Source: Deltaproteobacteria bacterium
GTDB lineage: Bacteria > Desulfobacterota_B > Binatia > Bin18
NCBI GenBank assembly: GCA_012271025.1
Contig: JAAXHF010000261.1
Span: 1-15,969 of the forward strand
Reading direction: 5' to 3'
Length of the DNA: 15,969 nucleotides
Notes under the pieces: model-generated
Databases searched by the model: none
Seen by the model: only the letters and a program-made list of their open reading frames with translations
What the model was told of the DNA's origin: nothing
Part shown: positions 1 through 6,640 of the stretch, piece by piece
How positions within the stretch are numbered: position 1 is the first letter of the stretch
How the letters are laid out: each line of letters begins with the position of its first letter
Position numbers and translations under genes: made by a program

Positions 1-585
1 GTGCCGGGCGGCAACCTGGGCAATATCACGGCTATTGGCCGTGGATTTTTGCTCATGCGGGACCTTGGCATGATTGATCGGCTGCCGCGCCTGGTGTGCG
101 CCCAGGCTACCCGGGCCAATCCGCTGTACCGGAGTTATGTCCGGGGCTTCGAGTCGTACCGGCCGGTGCGGGCCAAAAAAACCCTGGCGTCGGCCATTCA
201 GATCGGCGATCCGGTCAGCGTGCACAAGGCGATCAAGACCCTCAAGGCGTTTGAGAGCAGTATTGTCGAGCAGGCGACTGAGGAAGAACTGGCCGACGCC
301 GCCGCCCTGGCCGACCGAACCGGCCTGTTCAACTGCCCCCACACCGGGGTTGGACTGGCCGTCCTGCTCAAGCTGCTTGGGCGCGGCGTGATCACCGCCC
401 GTGAGCGCGTGATTGTCATATCGACCGCCCACGGGCTCAAATTTACTGATTTCAAGCGGCGCTACCACGAGGGCAAGCTGCGGGGCGTGTCCTCTCGGTA
501 CGCCAACCGGCCGGTCGAACTGACGGCCGACTATGAACACGCCCGGGACGCGATTCTTCGTGCCCTGGAAAACGGGAGTCACTGA
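1..585 (+). CDS. thrC: Threonine synthase, C-terminal part (5' end cut by window edge)
   Basis: This is the C-terminal 194 residues of threonine synthase, the PLP enzyme that converts O-phosphohomoserine to threonine and phosphate. The frame is open at the first base and begins inside the PLP phosphate-binding glycine loop (GGNLGN, residues 3-8), which lies in the middle of the family, so the GTG at position 1 is an internal Val codon and the gene starts outside the window. Further family motifs are CPHTGVG near residue 112 and the C-terminal TAHGLKFTDFK near residue 142. The frame ends at TGA. It lies 70 bp upstream of the ApgM-like gene, a pairing known from other bacteria and read as a threonine-synthesis unit. 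Family assignment is secure; the length and N-terminal domain cannot be assessed. Confidence 0.93.
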   Translation: MPGGNLGNITAIGRGFLLMRDLGMIDRLPRLVCAQATRANPLYRSYVRGFESYRPVRAKKTLASAIQIGDPVSVHKAIKTLKAFESSIVEQATEEELADAAALADRTGLFNCPHTGVGLAVLLKLLGRGVITARERVIVISTAHGLKFTDFKRRYHEGKLRGVSSRYANRPVELTADYEHARDAILRALENGSH

Positions 586-593
586 TGCGCATC

Positions 594-611
594 CGATCCC
601 AGCCGGGATCG
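594..611. repeat. Inverted repeat (7-bp stem, 4-nt loop) between thrC and the apgM-like gene
   Basis: CGATCCC (594-600) and GGGATCG (605-611) are perfectly complementary around the loop AGCC. It starts 8 bp after the thrC stop. No T-run follows, so it is not a standard intrinsic terminator; a role in processing or attenuating the thrC-apgM transcript is only a guess. Confidence 0.5.
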
Positions 612-623
612 TTGACTGAGTGA

Positions 624-639
624 CGGGGTGAGCACCCCG
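624..639. repeat. Second inverted repeat (7-bp stem) just upstream of the apgM-like RBS
   Basis: CGGGGTG (624-630) and CACCCCG (633-639) form a perfect GC-rich stem around AG; in RNA the innermost pair would open to give a GUGAGCAC-type loop. It ends two bases before the GAGGAAG ribosome-binding site of the next gene, so it could affect translation initiation. No T-run follows. Confidence 0.5.
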
Positions 640-655
640 GACTGAGGAAGCTGGT

Positions 656-1885
656 ATGAAGTACGTCGTGCTGCAAGGTGATGGCATGGCCGATTGGCCA
701 GTCCCCGAGTTGGGTCATAAAACCCCTCTTGAGTATGCCCACACCCCCAATATGGACCGGATTGCCGCTCGCGGCCGGCTGGGGCTGACCCACACGATTC
801 CCGACGGCTATCCGCCCGGCAGCGATGTGGGCACGATGAGTCTGCTCGGTTTTGACCCGCGCGACTATCACACCGGCCGCTCACCGATTGAGGCGGCCAG
901 CATGGGGGTCGAGTTGGGGCCGACCGATATTGCTTTTCGGTGCAATCTGGTCAGCTTTGCCACCCAGGCCGACGGTAGCGAGGTGATGCACGATTTTACG
1001 GCCGGTCATATTGCGAGTGAAGAGGCGGCCGAGCTGATCGGCGCACTGAACGCCGAACTTGGTGGGGCCGAGCTGCGCTTTTACCCCGGGGTGAGTTACC
1101 GGCATCTGCTGGTCTGGCACAACGGCATGGAAGCCATGACCACGACCCCGCCCCACGACATCACCGATAAGCCACTCGCCGGCCATTTCCCCCACGGTCA
1201 GGGCGCCGAGCGGCTGTGCGCTCTGATGGAGACCTCGCGCGAGCTGTTTGCCGAACATCCGGTCAACCTACGCCGGCGCGAGCAGGGCCAGACTCCGGCC
1301 TCCAGCATCTGGCTGTGGGGCCAGGGCCGACGGCCTGCGGTGCCCACCCTGCATGAACAGTTCGGCCTCTCCGGCGCGGTCATCTCGGCCGTTGATCTGG
1401 TCCGCGGTATCGGGGTGCTGGCCGGCCTGGAGGTGATTCTGGTACCCGGCGCGACCGGCTTCCTGGACACCAACTATCTGGGCAAGGCCGAGTATGGCCT
1501 GAAGGCGCTCAGGCACAAAGACTTTCTGTTTTTGCACGTCGAGGCCACTGACGAGGCCGGTCACATGGGCGCAGCCGACAAAAAGGTCCAGGCGCTCGAG
1601 GATTTTGACCGCAAGGTTGTCGGCACCATCCTGGCCGGGCTCGACCGCTTTGCCGAGTGGCGGCTGTTGCTGATGCCCGATCACGCCACCCCGGTCGCCA
1701 TCAAGACCCACTCCGACGACCCGGTGCCGTTTGCCGTGGTGTCGTCGCACGAGTGGCAGAACGCCACCCCTCGGGACGTGACCTACAACGAGTCGAGCGC
1801 CAGGCAGACCGGACTCGTCGTGCCCCAGGCCTGGGATATCATGCCCCGCTTCATCCGTGGCCAGGCCATTGGCGTAGATGCCTGA
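656..1885 (+). CDS. apgM: ApgM-family phosphoglycerate mutase-like protein; proposed homoserine kinase
   Basis: This 409-residue protein belongs to the archaeal-type cofactor-independent phosphoglycerate mutases in the alkaline phosphatase superfamily. Visible metal and catalytic elements are the N-terminal DGM motif (Asp9), the nucleophile Ser56 in PGSDVG, the D-E-A-G-H-M-G motif (Asp299, His303) and the C-terminal DH pair (342-343) with His352. The segments WLWGQGRRPA (220-229) and PGATGFLDTNYLGKAE (264-279) resemble the subfamily catalogued as a proposed homoserine kinase (TIGR02535), a proposal based on phylogenetic profile and linkage to threonine genes. Its place directly after thrC fits: it would supply the O-phosphohomoserine used by ThrC. 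The ATG start has GAGGAAG at a good distance. Glycolytic phosphoglycerate mutase activity is the alternative. Family is secure; the homoserine kinase role is inference. Confidence 0.88.
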   Translation: MKYVVLQGDGMADWPVPELGHKTPLEYAHTPNMDRIAARGRLGLTHTIPDGYPPGSDVGTMSLLGFDPRDYHTGRSPIEAASMGVELGPTDIAFRCNLVSFATQADGSEVMHDFTAGHIASEEAAELIGALNAELGGAELRFYPGVSYRHLLVWHNGMEAMTTTPPHDITDKPLAGHFPHGQGAERLCALMETSRELFAEHPVNLRRREQGQTPASSIWLWGQGRRPAVPTLHEQFGLSGAVISAVDLVRGIGVLAGLEVILVPGATGFLDTNYLGKAEYGLKALRHKDFLFLHVEATDEAGHMGAADKKVQALEDFDRKVVGTILAGLDRFAEWRLLLMPDHATPVAIKTHSDDPVPFAVVSSHEWQNATPRDVTYNESSARQTGLVVPQAWDIMPRFIRGQAIGVDA

Positions 1886-1897
1886 GGTCGGAAGCGT

Positions 1898-2854
1898 ATG
1901 GAACGCAACCTCGCGCTCGAAATGGTCCGGCTTACCGAAGCCGCAGCCCTGGCGTCGGCCCGACTGATGGGCCGGGGCGACGAAGTTGAGGCCGACTATG
2001 CTGCGGCCGAAGCCATGCACAGCCTGTTCTCGGTCATTGAGTGCGACGGCCAGATCGTCATCGGCGAGGGCGAGGAAGAGGCGATTCCCATGCTGTATGT
2101 TGGCGAGAAGCTGGGCAACGGCTCCGGGCCACCGATTGAGCTGGCGCTTGACGCCCTGGAGGGCGCGACCTCGTGTGCGACCGGTTCGTCGGACGCCATC
2201 TCGGTCATCGCAGCCGCCGAGCCGGGCGGCTTTCTGCGCTGTCCGCCCACCTGTCACATGGACAAGATTGCGGTCGGGCCGGAGGGCAGGGGCGAGATCG
2301 ATCTGGACAAGCCGGTTGAAGAAAACCTGCTGGCGGTGGCCAAGGCCAAGAGGGTGCCGGTCTCCAACCTGACGGTGGTCGTGCTGGATCGCCCCCGCAA
2401 CGAAGCCCTGATCGGCGAGCTGCGCCGGCTCGGCACCCGGGTCAAACTGATCAGCGACGGCGACCTGTCGGCCGCCCTGGCCACCACCCACGAGCCGGCC
2501 GGGGTCGATCTACTGATGGGCATCGGCGGGGCAGCCCAGGGCGTGTTGGCTGCGGCCGCGCTGCGCTGTATTGGCGGCGAAATCCAGGGGCGTTTTCGAC
2601 CCCGCAATGAGGACGAGGCCAGGCAGCTGCACGATCTGGATATCCATGACTTTCGCAAGAAGTATGGCACCCAAGAGCTGGCCGGAGGGAATGTCATGTT
2701 TGCCGCCACCGGGGTGACGACCGGTGGCTATCTGACCGGGGTGCGCTTCTACAGCGGGGGGGCGATGACCAACTCGGTTGTGGTACGGTCTGAGACCCGG
2801 ACCCTGCGGCTGCTGGAAACCTTTCACCATTTTGAGCAACACCCGGAGTATTGA
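1898..2854 (+). CDS. glpX: GlpX-family (class II fructose-1,6-bisphosphatase-like) protein with altered active site
   Basis: At 318 residues this is near full length for GlpX, which normally hydrolyses fructose-1,6-bisphosphate in gluconeogenesis. Fold motifs are clear: RGDEVEAD (26-33), VIGEGEEE (54-61), PMLYVGEKLG (64-73), LDALEG (84-89), SDGD (186-189), MGIGGAAQGV (207-216) and FAATGVT near residue 264. Compared by memory with E. coli GlpX, Asp33, Glu57, Asp85 and Glu88 are kept. Asp61 is Glu, Pro86 is Ala, Thr90 is Ala, the Tyr of the Y-M-(D/E)-K motif is His120, the PE of GGAPEG is AQ (Gln214), and the usual Lys between GD and AD is absent. The enzyme may therefore be inactive or act on another phosphate ester. 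It starts 12 bp after the previous gene and its stop is one base from the next ATG, so it is probably co-transcribed with both. Confidence 0.85.
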   Translation: MERNLALEMVRLTEAAALASARLMGRGDEVEADYAAAEAMHSLFSVIECDGQIVIGEGEEEAIPMLYVGEKLGNGSGPPIELALDALEGATSCATGSSDAISVIAAAEPGGFLRCPPTCHMDKIAVGPEGRGEIDLDKPVEENLLAVAKAKRVPVSNLTVVVLDRPRNEALIGELRRLGTRVKLISDGDLSAALATTHEPAGVDLLMGIGGAAQGVLAAAALRCIGGEIQGRFRPRNEDEARQLHDLDIHDFRKKYGTQELAGGNVMFAATGVTTGGYLTGVRFYSGGAMTNSVVVRSETRTLRLLETFHHFEQHPEY

Positions 2855-2855
2855 G

Positions 2856-3638
2856 ATGGCGTATGAGAATATTGTGTTTGAACAGGACGGCGCGGTCGGC
2901 GTCCTGACCGTCAACCGGCCCAAAAGCCTGAACGCGCTCAACCCGGCCACCGTGCGGGAAATTTCCGCCTGCCTCGAACAGGTGCGCCACGACGCCTCGA
3001 TGCGCTGTCTGATTATCACCGGCGCGGGCGAGCGGGCGTTTGTGGCCGGGGCTGATATTTCGGCCATGGTCGAGATGTCGCCGCTCGAAGGCAAAGCCTT
3101 TGCGAGTAGCGGCCTGAATGTCGGCCGCACCCTGGAAGAACTGCCCATCCCGGTGATTGCCGCAGTCAACGGCTTTGCCCTGGGCGGCGGAACCGAGCTG
3201 GCCCTGGCGTGTGACCTGATTCTTGCCGCCGACACGGCAAAGTTCGGCCAGCCCGAGATCAACCTGGGAGTGATTCCGGGCTTTGGCGGTACCCAGCGCC
3301 TGGCCCGCCGGATCGGTCTGCCGCTGGCCCGCGAGCTGATCTACACCGGCGACATGATCGACGCCGAGACCGCGCTGCGCTACGGCATCGCCAACCGCGT
3401 CGTGCCCCTGGCCGAGTTGCTGACCGAGGCCAAAGCCCTGGCCCACAAGATTGCGACCAAGCCACCGATCGCCATCCGCCAGGCCAAGGCCGCGATCAAT
3501 TCGGGGATTGACATGGACATCGCCAACGCCAGCCGGTTTGAGGCCGAGGCGTTTGCCATGACCTTTGCAACCGAGGACAAGCGGGAAGGCATGGCGGCTT
3601 TTCTGGAAAAGCGCGAGGCCAAGTTTACGGGCAAGTGA
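2856..3638 (+). CDS. Enoyl-CoA hydratase (crotonase family)
   Basis: This 260-residue protein is a typical crotonase that hydrates 2-enoyl-CoA to 3-hydroxyacyl-CoA in beta-oxidation or related acyl-CoA routes. Both catalytic glutamates of true hydratases are present: Glu114 in GGGTELAL and Glu134 in FGQPEINLG. The oxyanion-hole segments AGADIS (65-70) and ALGGG (108-112), and the PGFGGTQRL stretch (141-149), are also in place. The start chosen is the ATG one base after the glpX stop, with GGAG inside the end of glpX as ribosome-binding site; translational coupling is likely. An in-frame start 78 bp upstream would lie inside glpX and encode non-family residues. The exact chain-length specificity cannot be read. 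It lies about 860 bp before the acyl-CoA mutase genes, so a shared acyl-CoA pathway is plausible but unproven. Confidence 0.93.
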   Translation: MAYENIVFEQDGAVGVLTVNRPKSLNALNPATVREISACLEQVRHDASMRCLIITGAGERAFVAGADISAMVEMSPLEGKAFASSGLNVGRTLEELPIPVIAAVNGFALGGGTELALACDLILAADTAKFGQPEINLGVIPGFGGTQRLARRIGLPLARELIYTGDMIDAETALRYGIANRVVPLAELLTEAKALAHKIATKPPIAIRQAKAAINSGIDMDIANASRFEAEAFAMTFATEDKREGMAAFLEKREAKFTGK

Positions 3639-3681
3639 GTGCGTAGCCCGCCAGCGGAGCGTCGGGTGTGGAGGAATCCTC

Positions 3682-4038
3682 ATGACGCGCCCATTCGTCC
3701 TGTTCGTTGTTGTTGTCGGCGTTTTGCTCTACTCCCCGTCCGCCTGGGGCGATGAGGGCTCAGCGCTTGCCCCTCTGCGAGACGATGATGTGATCATTGA
3801 GTTCAGAGCTTACAGAGGTGACTCTGGATGTGGGCCCTACGGGCACTGGGATACTCTGGTCAACGAGTGTTTTGTGTATGAGGAGTCCCTCATTCCTCGG
3901 TTGGAGTATTCCACCCAGGTGTCCCGTTATCTGCTGCGCCCGCCCGAGGGTGTGATTGTCCTGTACCTGGACGGCAGCCGGGAAGAAGCGGCCGTTTGTC
4001 CCCCCGAGTTCGACGAGGAGACGCGCGCGAATAACTAG
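3682..4038 (+). CDS. Secreted hypothetical protein, ends at an in-frame amber codon
   Basis: I do not recognise this family. The 118-residue product begins with a signal peptide: Arg3, a hydrophobic run of about 15 residues rich in Val, Leu and Phe, then SAWG before DEG, a likely signal peptidase I site near residue 23. The mature part has three cysteines (in GCGPYG, NECF and AVCPPE) and many aromatic and acidic residues. The ATG has GGAGGA seven bases upstream. The frame stops at TAG (4036-4038) but stays open in the same phase to 4332, with sequence that looks protein-like, so this may be the front half of a longer protein interrupted by a nonsense codon. Codon use looks less GC-rich than the neighbours, suggesting relaxed selection or acquisition. 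Translation is well supported by start context; function is unknown. Confidence 0.6.
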   Translation: MTRPFVLFVVVVGVLLYSPSAWGDEGSALAPLRDDDVIIEFRAYRGDSGCGPYGHWDTLVNECFVYEESLIPRLEYSTQVSRYLLRPPEGVIVLYLDGSREEAAVCPPEFDEETRANN

Positions 4039-4332
4039 CGGTTTTGCCGTGATCCGGAACATTACACGCGGATTCCCCACATGTGGAACCCACCCATCAA
4101 CGGTATTCCGTTTGAGGAAGCGGAGGCGATTTATGAAGACCACCAGGACACCCTCATGGCCCTAGATGGGGTGACCAGTGTGGCTCTTCATCTCCATTAT
4201 ATCGTCGTCAATACTGACCGGCCCGAGTTAGTCCCAGAGGAAATCGACGGGATTCCCGTCAGAACCGCGCCGCCCATATTCGCGGAGCCTCTCTCTCACA
4301 CGGCGACTTCCCGGCTGCGGCCATCCCCGTAG
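4039..4332 (+). pseudogene. Downstream continuation of the 3682 frame after the TAG; possible broken C-terminal half
   Basis: This stretch is open in exactly the same phase as the secreted protein that ends at 4038. It encodes a charged linker, then from the Met at 4081 a segment with alternating helix/strand character containing EEAEAIYEDHQDTL, GVTSVALHLHYIVV and EEIDGIPV. That layout resembles small alpha/beta modules ending in a (I/V)DGVPV-like strand, which I cannot name. The ATG at 4081 has no Shine-Dalgarno sequence, so independent translation is unlikely. The simplest reading is that 3682-4332 was one gene of 216 codons split by a nonsense change or a base-calling error. An independent 83-residue gene from 4081 is the alternative. 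The last 18 or so residues look like unconstrained read-out. Confidence 0.4.
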
Positions 4333-4501
4333 AAACCCATGCCGTTGGGCCACAGGGATCGGGCTGGTGACTGGTACGCGGCCAGTTGATCTCTGAGCCG
4401 GGCAGGTTAAGATAGCCGGGATCGGAAAGGCGTGTGTGCCGGCCGTGGTCCAGGCAGGTTCCAGACAGACCACGCCGACTTTCCGCTGTTAAGGAGGATC
4501 G
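4333..4501 (+). promoter_or_regulatory. Leader upstream of the acyl-CoA mutase genes with a possible promoter
   Basis: This 169-bp stretch holds no gene that I can support. A weak sigma-70-like pair is present: TTGATC (4386-4391) and TAAGAT (4408-4413) with a 16-bp spacer, each matching the consensus at four of six positions. It ends with a very strong ribosome-binding site, AAGGAGG (4491-4497), four bases before the mutase ATG. This gap is the most natural place for a promoter of the mutase operon, but the assignment is by eye only. Confidence 0.3.
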
Positions 4502-6139
4502 ATGAACAAACACGAATGGCTGACCCAGAAGTATCCCAGGCAGGGCGAGCGGCTGGAACGCTTTTCGACCATCTCCGATATGGAGGTCGCGCCGCTGTAC
4601 ACCCCCGAAGACAAGAACGGGACGGACTATGAGCAGGACATCGGCCTGCCGGGCGAATACCCGTATACCCGTGGCGTGTACCCGAATATGTACCGTGGCA
4701 AGTTCTGGACCATGCGCCAGTTTGCCGGTTTCGGGACGCCCGAGGATACCAACCGGCGCTTTCGGCTGCTGCTGTCGGAGGGCCAGAACGGCCTGTCCAC
4801 CGCCTTTGATATGCCGGTCCTGATGGGCTACGACGCCGACAGTCCCCGCTCACTGGGCGAGGTCGGTCGCGAGGGCGTGTCGGTCTCGACCCTGAACGAC
4901 ATGGAACGCCTGTTCGACGGGATTCCGCTCGATAAGGTGACCACCTCGATGACGGTCAACTGTACGGCCAGCATCATCCTGGCCATGTATATTGCGGTGG
5001 CCGACAAGCAGGGCGTGCCGCGCGAGCAGCTGGGGGGGACGATCCAGAACGATATGCTCAAGGAGTATATCGCCCAGAAAGAGTGGATCTGCCCGCCTGA
5101 GCCGGCGGTGCGGATTGTGACCGATATGATCGAATTCTGTGCCAAACAGGTGCCGCGCTGGCACGCGGTGTCGATCTCCGGCTACCACATCCGTGAGGCC
5201 GGCTCGACGGCGGTCCAGGAACTGGCCTTTACCCTGGCCGACGGCATCGGCTATGTGCAGGCGGCCCTGGAGCGCGGCCTGGACGTTGACGAGTTTGCGC
5301 CCCGGCTGTCTTTCTTCTTTGACATCCACAATGACTTCTTTGAGGAAATTGCCAAGCTGCGGGCAGCCCGGCGCATGTGGGCCAAGATCATGAAGGAGCG
5401 CTTTGGCGCCAAGCAACCCAAATCGCTGTTGCTGCGCACCCACTGCCAGACGGCCGGGGTGAGTCTGACCGCCCAGCAGCCGATGAACAATGTCGTCCGG
5501 GTGGCCATCCAGGCTCTGGCCGGGGTGTTGGGCGGTACCCAGTCACTGCATACCAACTCGATGGACGAAACCCTGGCCCTGCCGACCGAGCAGGCGGTGA
5601 TGGTCGCCCTGCGAACCCAGCAGATCATTGCCGAAGAGAGTGGGGTGACCAATACGATTGATCCCCTGGGCGGCAGCTGGGCGATTGAAGCCCTGACCGA
5701 CCGTATCGAACACGACGCCTTCGCCTATATTGACCGGATTGACGAGCTGGGCGGGATCATCAACGCTATCAATACCGGCTATCCGCAGAAGGAGATCGCC
5801 GACTCGGCCTATCGCTACCAGCAGCAGCTCGACGCCGAGGAGAAGATCATCGTCGGCGTCAACAAATATCAGGTTCCGCCCGAAGAGCGCCCGCTGGAGC
5901 TTCTCAAGATCGAGCCCGAGGTGGAGCGCAGCCAGATTGAGCGGGTCAAAAAGATCAAGGCCGAACGCAACCAGACTGCGGTCAGCGAACATCTGGGTCG
6001 GGTGCATGCTGCGGCCCGCAACGGCGCCAATCTGATGCCGCCGCTGATCGAGGCGGTCAAAGCCTCGTGCACCCTGGGCGAAATCTCGGATGTCTACCGT
6101 GACGTGTTTGGGGTCTACCGGGACCCGGCCTGGTTGTAA
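4502..6139 (+). CDS. Coenzyme B12-dependent acyl-CoA mutase, large (catalytic) subunit; isobutyryl-CoA mutase-like active site
   Basis: The 545-residue protein is the TIM-barrel subunit of the methylmalonyl-CoA mutase superfamily, which interconverts acyl-CoA carbon skeletons using adenosylcobalamin. Clear family segments are [12 protein letters not shown] (53-64), the radical-shielding SGYH (Tyr228, His229) followed by IREAG, and [10 protein letters not shown] (343-352). The C-terminal B12 domain is absent and is supplied by the next gene, the split form also found in isobutyryl- and 2-hydroxyisobutyryl-CoA mutases. An ungapped alignment with Propionibacterium methylmalonyl-CoA mutase (spacings 118 and 37) puts Phe74 at Tyr89 and Gln192 at the carboxylate-binding Arg207. 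This Phe/Gln pair is the isobutyryl-CoA mutase pattern. Ala101 stands where 2-hydroxyisobutyryl-CoA mutase has its characteristic Asp. AAGGAGG lies four bases before the ATG. Superfamily is certain; isobutyryl/butyryl-CoA specificity is inferred. Confidence 0.92.
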   Translation: MNKHEWLTQKYPRQGERLERFSTISDMEVAPLYTPEDKNGTDYEQDIGLPGEYPYTRGVYPNMYRGKFWTMRQFAGFGTPEDTNRRFRLLLSEGQNGLSTAFDMPVLMGYDADSPRSLGEVGREGVSVSTLNDMERLFDGIPLDKVTTSMTVNCTASIILAMYIAVADKQGVPREQLGGTIQNDMLKEYIAQKEWICPPEPAVRIVTDMIEFCAKQVPRWHAVSISGYHIREAGSTAVQELAFTLADGIGYVQAALERGLDVDEFAPRLSFFFDIHNDFFEEIAKLRAARRMWAKIMKERFGAKQPKSLLLRTHCQTAGVSLTAQQPMNNVVRVAIQALAGVLGGTQSLHTNSMDETLALPTEQAVMVALRTQQIIAEESGVTNTIDPLGGSWAIEALTDRIEHDAFAYIDRIDELGGIINAINTGYPQKEIADSAYRYQQQLDAEEKIIVGVNKYQVPPEERPLELLKIEPEVERSQIERVKKIKAERNQTAVSEHLGRVHAAARNGANLMPPLIEAVKASCTLGEISDVYRDVFGVYRDPAWL

Positions 6140-6162
6140 GTCTGACAGGGCGGTTCATCAGC

Positions 6163-6188
6163 TCATCCTGATCCACAGGTCAGGATGA
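6163..6188. repeat. Inverted repeat (9-bp stem, 8-nt loop) between mutase subunit genes
   Basis: TCATCCTGA (6163-6171) and TCAGGATGA (6180-6188) are perfectly complementary around TCCACAGG. It sits in the 81-bp gap between the two mutase genes, 23 bp after the large-subunit stop and 21 bp before the GGAGGG ribosome-binding site. No T-run follows, so read-through into the small subunit is expected; it could stabilise the upstream message or set subunit ratio. Confidence 0.5.
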
Positions 6189-6220
6189 CCTCTCTTGAAT
6201 CGCTATGACGGAGGGTTTCT

Positions 6221-6637
6221 GTGTCCGACAAGAACGTGTTACGCATTCTGGTGGCCAAAGCCGGCCTGGACGGTCACGATAGAGGGGCCAAGATTATTGC
6301 CCGCGCCCTGCGCGACGCGGGTTTTGAGGTGATTTATACCGGCCTCCATCAGACGCCGGAGATGATCGCCGAGGCTGCCGTCCAGGAAGACGTGGACGCC
6401 ATCGGGCTGAGCATTCTGTCCGGGGCGCACATGACGCTCTTTCCGGCCATCATGAAAGAACTCGATGAGCGCGGGGCTGAGGATATCGCGGTCTTTGGCG
6501 GCGGGATCGTACCCGACGACGATATCCCCCAGCTCAAACAGGCCGGGGTCAAAGAGATCTTTACGCCCGGGGCGAGCACCCAGACCATTGTCGACTGGAT
6601 TCACGATCACGTGGAACCGCGGGCCGGGGTGGTCTGA
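6221..6637 (+). CDS. Coenzyme B12-dependent acyl-CoA mutase, small (cobalamin-binding) subunit
   Basis: This 138-residue protein is the Rossmann-like B12-binding domain that pairs with the preceding large subunit. The base-off/His-on signature is complete: D-x-H-x-x-G at Asp17, His19 and Gly22, where His19 would be the lower axial cobalt ligand; S-x-L at Ser64 and Leu66; and the glycine run GGG at 93-95. Length matches the separate small subunits of isobutyryl- and 2-hydroxyisobutyryl-CoA mutases, which are about 136 residues. The start is GTG with GGAGGG five bases upstream; an ATG at 6205 is out of frame. Its stop is three bases before the flavoprotein start, so the three genes are probably one transcript. 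No MeaB-type GTPase chaperone gene lies in the window. Confidence 0.93.
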   Translation: MSDKNVLRILVAKAGLDGHDRGAKIIARALRDAGFEVIYTGLHQTPEMIAEAAVQEDVDAIGLSILSGAHMTLFPAIMKELDERGAEDIAVFGGGIVPDDDIPQLKQAGVKEIFTPGASTQTIVDWIHDHVEPRAGVV

Positions 6638-6640
6638 GGC

